From NCBI RefSeq assembly GCF_013201705.1, contig NZ_CP053837.1, positions 1,550,001-1,614,000 of the forward strand: a stretch of 64,000 nucleotides of DNA. The letters are read 5' to 3'. Each line of letters begins with the position of its first letter. Position 1 is the stretch's first letter. A program made the position numbers and the translations under genes. Positions 57,345-64,000 of the stretch are shown one piece after another. The DNA is from Aliarcobacter faecis (lineage in GTDB: Bacteria; Campylobacterota; Campylobacteria; Campylobacterales; Arcobacteraceae). The notes under the pieces are model-generated. The model had not been told where the DNA came from and made no database searches. It saw nothing but the letters and a program-made list of their open reading frames with translations.

Positions 57345-58430
57345 TTATCTCTCCTCAAAAATAAATATTCCAGATGGTTTTTTAATATCATTTATAATCT
57401 TGATATTCTCCCAAGTTTTCGTATCTAGTACTTCCACTTTATTTGTATCATTTACACTTACATAAAGTTCATTTTTCTCATTTGACCATCTTACATGCAG
57501 AACTTTACCATCAAATTTATACTCTTTTACTTTTTTATAAGTTTTAGTATCAAAAATTTGTAAATATGGGAAATCTTCACCTGAAAAAGTAACAGCTATA
57601 AAATCTTTATTAGGACTTAGACTTGTAAATACTGGCATCCCTTTAGTCTCTATAGTTTTTAGAAATTTAAAATTCTTATCATATACAAAAACTTTATTAT
57701 CTCCAACTGCTGGAATAAATGTCTCATTTTTACTTAAACTCCAAAATCCAAAATGAGGAACTTTTAATACTTGTTGTTTTTTTTCATCTAAAAATACATC
57801 AATTTTTTTATATTCCATTTTATTTAAATCAACAACACCAAAATGAGGTGAATTGAAAAACCCCATAATATACGTCTCATCTTGAATCATAGCATCAAAA
57901 GGAATCTCTCCAACATCTTTAAACTCTTTTTCTAAAACAAAGTTTGGCTCTTTTTTCCCTTCATTTAAATCTTTATAAACAGATATTCTATCGCTATCCA
58001 TTTGTGAGAAAATCATATAGTTTTTATATAATTTTATTCCCACATTTCTTGAATCTGTAACTATTTTTTTAATAGGTTTTAAATCTTTTGTTAAAATATC
58101 AACACTTTTATCATCATAGTTTGCAACAGCTACAAAATAATCAGAAATTTCAAAACCAATAGCACTTTTACTTGTCTTATACTCTGCTAAAATCTTTTCA
58201 CCTATTGGGTCAAATTTTATTACATACCCATCTCTTGAAATTGCATAACCATCATTTTTATAAAACTTTACAACACCATGATTCATATTTCTAAAGTTCT
58301 CTATACGATTTTTAAACTTATCATTTTCAATGATAGCTAAACTTGAACTTTCTCTCTCAACAACAAAAAGTTTTTCACTAGCAAATAGAGTACTTGCTAA
58401 AATGGCACTTAAAACTATTTTTTTAAACAT
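57345..58430 (-). CDS. nirF: NirF-like protein, heme d1 biosynthesis
   Basis: 361 residues. A signal peptide (1-17) followed by an eight-bladed d1-type propeller without a cytochrome c domain, which is the NirF layout. NirF acts in the periplasm late in heme d1 synthesis. NMNHGVVKF and VPHFGFWSL carry conserved-looking His. It sits 2 bp after nirJ and directly before cobA. Confidence 0.82.
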   Translation of the reverse strand: MFKKIVLSAILASTLFASEKLFVVERESSSLAIIENDKFKNRIENFRNMNHGVVKFYKNDGYAISRDGYVIKFDPIGEKILAEYKTSKSAIGFEISDYFVAVANYDDKSVDILTKDLKPIKKIVTDSRNVGIKLYKNYMIFSQMDSDRISVYKDLNEGKKEPNFVLEKEFKDVGEIPFDAMIQDETYIMGFFNSPHFGVVDLNKMEYKKIDVFLDEKKQQVLKVPHFGFWSLSKNETFIPAVGDNKVFVYDKNFKFLKTIETKGMPVFTSLSPNKDFIAVTFSGEDFPYLQIFDTKTYKKVKEYKFDGKVLHVRWSNEKNELYVSVNDTNKVEVLDTKTWENIKIINDIKKPSGIFIFEER

Positions 58431-58432
58431 TT

Positions 58433-59554
58433 TTACCCCTTTATCTCATCTTCATTTAAATAACAAGAGGGATCCTCTTCCCATAAATCCCCACTTATCG
58501 TATAAGCCCTACTTCTTGAACCACCATTACAAATCTCTATATATTTACAAGAGCTACATTTCCCTTTTAAAACTCGTGGAAACTCTCTTAACTTTACTAA
58601 AAGTTCATTTTCTTTATCTAACCAAACTTCATCAAAATCTTTTTGTAAATAGTTTCCAATAAATTTTGGGAAAAATGGGTCTGGCTTTACAAATCCATTC
58701 CAATCCATATTTCCAAGTCTTTTCCCTGCACTATTTCCACCCCAAGATTTTAATCTTTTTTCAAGTTGCTCTACAAAATCTGGATATTTATTTTCAAACT
58801 CTTTTAAGAGCATTATTGCATCCATCTCCATATTACCTGTAACGATATCTATATCCTTACCATTTTCATAATATTCAAAAGCTTTATTTATCATAAAAGA
58901 GACATACTCTTTTCTTTTTTCTTTGCTTATATCAATTTCAAGATTCTCTTTCCCCCTACCTGAATAAACAAGATGAGAAATATAGATTTTATTTACATTT
59001 AAACTTTCTGAAAGTTTAAAAATATCATAAAAACTACTCTCTGTCTCTTTTGTAATTGTAAATCTAATACCAGCATTTCCACCTAAACTTTGAATAGTTT
59101 TTATAGCACTTATACTTTTATCAAATGAGCCTTTTTGACCTCTAAAATAGTCATGGACTTCACCAATTCCATCTATTGAAATACCTATATAATTGAAAGT
59201 ATCAATGATTTCTTGGGCATTTTTTTGCGTAATATATGTTCCATTTGTTGAAAGGTAGGTCATAATTTTGTTATCTTTCATACATTGTGCTATTTGAAAT
59301 ATATCTTTTCTTAAAAGTGGTTCCCCTCCACTAAAAATAACAAAATTTACACCAGCTTTTTTTAATTTTGGAATAGTATCCAAAATATCTTCTAAAGCTA
59401 AAGTCTCTTTTTCATTTGCACTAGCCTTACTATAACAGTGATGACAGAGTAAATTACAGCGATTTGTCATATTCCAAATAATAATTGAGCCATCTAAACT
59501 TCTACTTTTTTGATTTTCTAAAGTTGATTTTATAAGGTTTGATAATCTAAACAT
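58433..59554 (-). CDS. nirJ: Heme d1 biosynthesis radical SAM protein NirJ
   Basis: 373 residues. The radical SAM cluster motif CNLLCHHC lies near residue 33, followed by FSGGEPLLRKD and STNGTYI. The C-terminal SPASM-like region has CSSCKYIEICNGG for extra Fe-S. NirJ removes propionate groups to form the d1 macrocycle. Its ATG shares one base with the nirC stop (TAATG), so translation is coupled. Confidence 0.9.
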   Translation of the reverse strand: MFRLSNLIKSTLENQKSRSLDGSIIIWNMTNRCNLLCHHCYSKASANEKETLALEDILDTIPKLKKAGVNFVIFSGGEPLLRKDIFQIAQCMKDNKIMTYLSTNGTYITQKNAQEIIDTFNYIGISIDGIGEVHDYFRGQKGSFDKSISAIKTIQSLGGNAGIRFTITKETESSFYDIFKLSESLNVNKIYISHLVYSGRGKENLEIDISKEKRKEYVSFMINKAFEYYENGKDIDIVTGNMEMDAIMLLKEFENKYPDFVEQLEKRLKSWGGNSAGKRLGNMDWNGFVKPDPFFPKFIGNYLQKDFDEVWLDKENELLVKLREFPRVLKGKCSSCKYIEICNGGSRSRAYTISGDLWEEDPSCYLNEDEIKG

Positions 59555-59862
59555 TATTTATCCTTAAAACTTAAAATATAATCTGCCAAATTTTGAAGTT
59601 CTTCAGCATTTAACTGAGGAAATGCTGGCATTGCACTTCTTTTATATCCTAAGCTCTCATAACTATCTTCAGGATTTACAATATGAGCAATAATTTGTCC
59701 ACTATCTCTTAATGAAGCAATTTCAGAAAATGATGGTCCAAAAGCAAGTGATGTTTGATGATGACAACCCCAACAATACTTTTTAAAAAGTCTCTCTCCC
59801 TCTTCTTGTGAAGCTTGTAGATTTATACCAATCAGTAAAATCAATATAAAAAAATATCTCAC
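59554..59862 (-). CDS. nirC: Small periplasmic c-type cytochrome (NirC-like)
   Basis: 102 residues. A signal peptide (1-17) and one heme site CWGCHH near residue 30; the distal ligand is probably the Met in RSAMPAF. Small size and place between nirN/ppiC and nirJ fit NirC, an electron donor or maturation partner of NirS. Confidence 0.78.
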   Translation of the reverse strand: MRYFFILILLIGINLQASQEEGERLFKKYCWGCHHQTSLAFGPSFSEIASLRDSGQIIAHIVNPEDSYESLGYKRSAMPAFPQLNAEELQNLADYILSFKDK

Positions 59863-59886
59863 AATAACCCCCTTTTTTTACAAAAA

Positions 59887-60687
59887 CTATTTAATTATAA
59901 TCTTTGCATCTTTCTTTATATTCTTAATTCTCTCATCAATTATAGATTGGAATCTCTCCATCCTTATTTGATTTTCAATGTTACTATAAACTTGTTCTAA
60001 TTTTATTGTTAAAGGCTCTTGAATTTCATCTAAAAAAATGATATGGTAACCAAACATTGATTTTACAGGTTCTTTTGTAAACTCTTGTGGCTTTAGTTTA
60101 ATACTTGCCTCCCAAAATTCATCTATCATATCCCCTTTAGCAAACCAACCAATATCTCCACCACTATCTCTTGAACCATCAATAGAGTTTTTACTAGCTA
60201 GTTCAACAAAAGCTATCTCTTTACTTTTAGCACTTTCTAACTCTTTTACAATATCTAAAGCTTTTTTTAAATCTTCTACTAAAATATGTCTAGCTTTTAG
60301 TTTTTTATCCTGTTTAAACTCATAAAGATGTGCATTATAATAGTTCTCAACCTCATCTTTTGATACTTTTATTTTAGAAAACTCATTTTTCATAAATGAT
60401 TCAACTAAAAGAGAATTTTTAAAATCCTCTAAAGTTTGTAAAAACTCTTTGTTCTTATCAAGATTATCTTTTTTTGCCTCTTGAATCAAAAGAGTTTTTT
60501 CTATTGTTTGATGAAGGGCTAAATTTTGAGCTTTTTTATCCAAATTTTCATAACTTTTTTCTTGATTTGTAGATTTTAAAAAGTTATTTACCTCTTCTTT
60601 TGTTATATCTTGACTATTTACTGTTGCTAAAATTTGAGCATTTAAGCCAATAGCTGAAGCTAAAAACAAAGTTGCAATTAATTTCAT
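59887..60687 (-). CDS. Periplasmic PpiC-type peptidyl-prolyl isomerase (SurA/Peb4-like)
   Basis: 266 residues. A signal peptide (1-17), an N-terminal SurA-like helical chaperone part (about 25-120) and a parvulin domain (about 128-230; KARHILVE, then SKNSIDGSRDSGGDIGWFAKGDM and FGYHIIFLDE). It helps fold secreted proteins. Its place inside the nir operon, 9 bp after nirN, suggests a dedicated role in folding NirS or NirN propellers, which is inference. Confidence 0.9.
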   Translation of the reverse strand: MKLIATLFLASAIGLNAQILATVNSQDITKEEVNNFLKSTNQEKSYENLDKKAQNLALHQTIEKTLLIQEAKKDNLDKNKEFLQTLEDFKNSLLVESFMKNEFSKIKVSKDEVENYYNAHLYEFKQDKKLKARHILVEDLKKALDIVKELESAKSKEIAFVELASKNSIDGSRDSGGDIGWFAKGDMIDEFWEASIKLKPQEFTKEPVKSMFGYHIIFLDEIQEPLTIKLEQVYSNIENQIRMERFQSIIDERIKNIKKDAKIIIK

Positions 60688-60696
60688 AAATCTTCC

Positions 60697-62271
60697 TTAT
60701 TTTATAGTTTTACTAAAATCTTCAAAACTTTTCTTCTCATAAGAGTTAAATTTTGAAGTATCGCATGTAAGTTGGCTATTACATTTTTCTTTAAAAATAT
60801 CCATTCCAAAAAGCCTTGGGTAAAATTCTCTATTTTTATTTATAAAGTTATATTTACCAACAGGTACATTTGCACTATATGTAGCTAACTCTTTAAAATT
60901 TAAAGTATCAATAACTATAACTTCGCCATTTGACTCATAAATACTTAAATAGGCATATCTCCCATCTCCACTATACTCTGTATGAATATATTTTTTCCCC
61001 TCTCTTGGAGTTATAGTTTTAATACTATAATCTTTTTTATCTATTAAAAATAGTTTATCACTTCCATTATCAGCCCATAAATATGGTGTATAAGGATGTG
61101 TTTTTACAAAAAAACCATCTCCTCCTATCTCTACTTTTTTTACAAACTCCCAATCATACATTTTCCAAATAGTTATATATGGTTTTTTAATATGTGGTGT
61201 TGCAAAATAGAAATTTCCATTTTCATACCAATATGTTGCTGAAAAAAGGTGTGGCATTCCTTTCATCTCATGTTCAAAAACTACACTATTATCTTTTAAA
61301 CTGTAAACTCTTAAAACATCTCCTCCTCTTGCTGTTCCTATCAAAAAATCTTCAAAAGGGTCTATAAAAAAGTCCTCTATTGGCTCTTTTATTTCACTAT
61401 AAGTTATCTCAAAAGTTTTTGTATTCAATTTTCCAATAATTGGCTTATCTCTAAATGTAAAAATTGCTTCATCTTTGCTATAAAGTTCATATAAAGCTGA
61501 AACTTTTCCATCTATTTTAAAAATTTCTTTTGCCTCCATAGTTTTTGGATTCATCACAACTAACTGTTCTGGTAAAAGACAAGTTGCAAATAAATTTTGC
61601 TCATCTCTACTTAAAGAGATATTTCTTAAATTTATACATGCTCTTGATTTATTCATTCTTTGACCAGTTTGTAAAGAGTAGTTTTGAGTCCATCCATCTC
61701 GTGTTGGAACATAGATATTTTTCCCATCCATAGTAAATTTTATTCCACCATGAATATTATTTAATGGAAATTTACTCAAAACTCTTGTATCTTCCATAAT
61801 CCAAGTCTGATTTCCCTCTCTCTCAACTACTGGTAAAACCTGCTCAATATCTTTTATTTTTAAAGGATTAACTGGATCATTAAATGAAGTAATAGATTTG
61901 TTAATATCATTTAAATCCCATGTAAAAACACCCTCTACATCACTTTGGATATATCTTGCTATTTGATGTAACTCATATAAAGATAAAAAATCAAACTTTG
62001 GCATAAGTGTTTGTGGAAAGCCATCTTTTATCTTTTGTGCTAAAATTTTTTCATCATATTTTTTTAAATTTATAGGAAGTAATGGTGGACCATCTATTCC
62101 TACTCTTTTTTCATGATGACAAGAAGCACAGTATTGGTTATACAACTCTTTTCCTATCTCTTTTTTAGGCAATGCCTCAACCATATGTCCAGCAGCTCCA
62201 TCAACTGCAGCATTAGAATTACTTAAAAAAAAGATTACACATATAATAGATAGTTTTGTTAGAAATTTCAT
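60697..62271 (-). CDS. nirN: NirN-like cytochrome c/d1 protein
   Basis: 524 residues. A signal peptide (about 1-21), a cytochrome c domain with CASCHH near residue 50, then a d1-type propeller (about 150-520; NIHGGIKFTMDGKNIYVPTRDGW). This fits NirN, which makes the last d1 double bond and hands d1 to NirS. It is the second gene of the nir operon, 59 bp after nirS with a hairpin between. Confidence 0.83.
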   Translation of the reverse strand: MKFLTKLSIICVIFFLSNSNAAVDGAAGHMVEALPKKEIGKELYNQYCASCHHEKRVGIDGPPLLPINLKKYDEKILAQKIKDGFPQTLMPKFDFLSLYELHQIARYIQSDVEGVFTWDLNDINKSITSFNDPVNPLKIKDIEQVLPVVEREGNQTWIMEDTRVLSKFPLNNIHGGIKFTMDGKNIYVPTRDGWTQNYSLQTGQRMNKSRACINLRNISLSRDEQNLFATCLLPEQLVVMNPKTMEAKEIFKIDGKVSALYELYSKDEAIFTFRDKPIIGKLNTKTFEITYSEIKEPIEDFFIDPFEDFLIGTARGGDVLRVYSLKDNSVVFEHEMKGMPHLFSATYWYENGNFYFATPHIKKPYITIWKMYDWEFVKKVEIGGDGFFVKTHPYTPYLWADNGSDKLFLIDKKDYSIKTITPREGKKYIHTEYSGDGRYAYLSIYESNGEVIVIDTLNFKELATYSANVPVGKYNFINKNREFYPRLFGMDIFKEKCNSQLTCDTSKFNSYEKKSFEDFSKTIK

Positions 62272-62300
62272 AAAAAGCCCCTGAAATTATTTGAATAGAA

Positions 62301-62324
62301 ATATCAAGCCCTAAGGCTTGATAT
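62301..62324 (-). terminator. Hairpin between nirS and nirN
   Basis: A 10-bp perfect stem (62301-62310 with 62315-62324) around CTAA lies 6 bp after the nirS stop. The downstream side on the minus strand is only moderately T-rich, so it may be a partial terminator or an mRNA 3'-end protector that makes nirS more abundant than the rest. Confidence 0.6.
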
Positions 62325-62330
62325 AATTTT

Positions 62331-63983
62331 TTAGTAAGTATCGTTCATTGTATTTGTAACATTAAATTTACCAGTTGGAGTTTTAAGTCTTGGATCTTCA
62401 ATTACTTTTTTTAATTCTAAAGTTTTTGAATCATAAATTAAAATTGCAGTTGCAACCTCTTTATTCCCCCAAATACTTGTCCAAACTTCACTACCATCAG
62501 CATTAAATTCAAAGTGAACTGGTCCTCTTGACTCAATAGTTTTACCATTTACTTTAACTGAAGGTAGATATTTTTCAGGAATCTCAATAGTTTTTACAAC
62601 TTCAAGTTTATCTTTATCAATTACATAAAATGATGTTTGTAATTTTCTATCTGGATTTACAGGTCTATCAGCAAAGATATATTGTGAATTTGGATGACCT
62701 TTTACAAATAGATTTCCTCCTCCTTCACCTGGTAATTGGATTTTTTTAACCACTTTCCAAGCATTTTGAGGATGTTTATCTGGATCTGTTCCAATAAATA
62801 CTATATCATTTGAACCAATATGTCCTGAACCCCATAGTGGTCCATAAGTTGGATGATCAACATTTACTCCTCTTCCTGGGTGTGGTTTATTACCTTCAGA
62901 TGGAATATTTTTAACTAATTTTCCCTCTTTTGTATCAATAACAGAAATCATATCTCTAGCATTTGCTGCCGTCATAAAATATCTTTTTGATAAATCCCAT
63001 CCACCATCATGTAAAAATCTTTCAGCTTCAACCATAGTAACTTTTGGATTTTTAATATTTGAGTAGTCATATAACCAAACTTGACCTGTCTCTTTAATAT
63101 TAATAACCCACTCTGGTTTATCATGCGATGCAATAATAGCTGCAACTCTAGCCTCTCTTAGATACTCATTTTTATCATAAGTATAACTTGCAGTTGAAAC
63201 AATTTTAAGTGGTTCTAAAGTATCTGCTTCTAAAGTTACAATTGATGGTGGCCAATAACAACCAACAACCGCATATTTATCTAAGTAGTCTTTATGTTTT
63301 GATGTATCAATTGCTCTAGCATCGTTACACACTTGAATTTCAGCAACATTTTTAGGCTCTTTCATCCACATATCAATCATAGATGCTTTTCCATCTCTAC
63401 CAATAACATACATATATCTTCCAGATGCACCTGTTCTTGTAATATGTGTTGCAAATCCAGATGGAACAACAGATTTAATCTCTTTAGTTTTTCCATCAAT
63501 AATAGCAATTTGCCCAACATCTCGTAAGATTATTGAGAAATAATCTTTCCAATTCTCAGCACCTGCTTCTGGTTTTGTTGGTCTATCTTTTACTGGAACT
63601 AAAACTTTATGAGATTTTTTCATATCATCAATTGATTTTTCAGGTGGAGTTTGTGCATCTACTTGAATATATTTAGCCATTAACTCAGTTTGAGCAGCTG
63701 TTAATTCACCAGATTTTCCCCAATCAGGCATTCCACCTGGAGTTCCTTCATGAATAATTGTTTTTAAATAATCAGTCCCTCTTGCTTGCATCTCTTTAGC
63801 TTCTAAAGTTGGTCCTAAAGCACCTTTTCTAAGCATACCATGGCAACCTGCACATCTATCAAAATATACTTGATTTGCTTCTTTCATCTGTTCAGCAGAT
63901 AACTTAATCTCTTCCGCCATAGAAACACTTGTAATCCCTAAACTAGCAATTGCTACCATACTTAAAACTTTTGATAATTTCAT
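62331..63983 (-). CDS. nirS: Cytochrome cd1 nitrite reductase
   Basis: 550 residues. A signal peptide (about 1-23), a cytochrome c domain with CAGCHG (C44, C47, H48), and the eight-bladed d1 propeller (about 140-550). Active-site histidine motifs are visible: FLHDGGWDLSKRYFM and VDHPTYGPLWGSGH. It reduces nitrite to NO in the periplasm. AGGGAGAAGG before the ATG is a strong ribosome binding site; the promoter lies outside the window. It is the first visible gene of the nir operon. Confidence 0.97.
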   Translation of the reverse strand: MKLSKVLSMVAIASLGITSVSMAEEIKLSAEQMKEANQVYFDRCAGCHGMLRKGALGPTLEAKEMQARGTDYLKTIIHEGTPGGMPDWGKSGELTAAQTELMAKYIQVDAQTPPEKSIDDMKKSHKVLVPVKDRPTKPEAGAENWKDYFSIILRDVGQIAIIDGKTKEIKSVVPSGFATHITRTGASGRYMYVIGRDGKASMIDMWMKEPKNVAEIQVCNDARAIDTSKHKDYLDKYAVVGCYWPPSIVTLEADTLEPLKIVSTASYTYDKNEYLREARVAAIIASHDKPEWVINIKETGQVWLYDYSNIKNPKVTMVEAERFLHDGGWDLSKRYFMTAANARDMISVIDTKEGKLVKNIPSEGNKPHPGRGVNVDHPTYGPLWGSGHIGSNDIVFIGTDPDKHPQNAWKVVKKIQLPGEGGGNLFVKGHPNSQYIFADRPVNPDRKLQTSFYVIDKDKLEVVKTIEIPEKYLPSVKVNGKTIESRGPVHFEFNADGSEVWTSIWGNKEVATAILIYDSKTLELKKVIEDPRLKTPTGKFNVTNTMNDTY

Positions 63984-64000
63984 AACCTTCTCCCTTTTAT

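Noticed and set aside
1-64000. tRNA or rRNA genes, prophage or integron
   Set aside because: No GC-rich cloverleaf-like stretch, rRNA signature, integrase or phage structural gene was seen by eye; a tRNAscan run would settle the tRNA question.

Overview
The window is AT-rich DNA from a Campylobacterota genome, most likely the Arcobacter/Aliarcobacter group. Three things point there: the rplY-pth-lptF/G order known from Campylobacter, the style of the chemoreceptor signalling domains ([11 protein letters not shown] hairpin tips), and a full SUF operon together with a cd1-type denitrification cluster, both more typical of Arcobacter than of Campylobacter or Helicobacter. The assignment comes from protein recognition, not from a database search. 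I saw no rRNA, tRNA, CRISPR array or prophage.

Layout. 1-3117: accessory edge with a 5'-truncated unknown gene, a lipoprotein, a complete IS3-family element (programmed -1 frameshift, 23-bp inverted repeats) and a broken gene remnant. 3162-9398: housekeeping block (Nudix, LptF/G permease, pth, rplY; then folD, lepB, rpiB, a 37-aa membrane peptide and an HD-domain protein). 9413-18229: four consecutive chemoreceptor genes on the minus strand, with related upstream regions carrying a TATAAT box followed by (GATAA)4-5 pentamer repeats. 18451-27015: a copper-receptor-like TonB-dependent channel, a two-partner secretion pair (TpsB plus a GLUG-repeat TpsA) and a divergent AraC regulator. 27083-36932: nth, uvrB, an LpxH-like phosphoesterase, greA, tcdA, cheV, argH, a diguanylate cyclase and a CBS protein. 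37011-43369: a NifU-like protein divergent from sufBCDSE-sufT. 43448-45612: an XRE regulator and a duplicated HDOD gene. 45749-48434: biotin carboxylase, an EamA transporter and DUF2798. 48478-56580: a signalling island with two PAS-protein plus soluble-chemoreceptor modules, a pseudoreceiver-PAS-degenerate-GGDEF protein, a second XRE regulator, SelO and a double-PAS chemoreceptor. 56607-63983: a nirS-nirN-ppiC-nirC-nirJ-nirF-cobA(nirE) operon for cytochrome cd1 nitrite reductase and heme d1.

How the parts fit. Seven chemoreceptor signalling proteins plus CheV in 64 kb suggest a lifestyle governed by taxis. The soluble PAS receptors look like redox or energy sensors, which suits an organism switching between oxygen and nitrite respiration. 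The parts most worth a second look are the two PAS-MCP operons, which end in different output genes (degenerate GGDEF protein versus SelO), the pentamer repeats at the receptor promoters, and the XRE/palindrome pairs controlling signalling genes.
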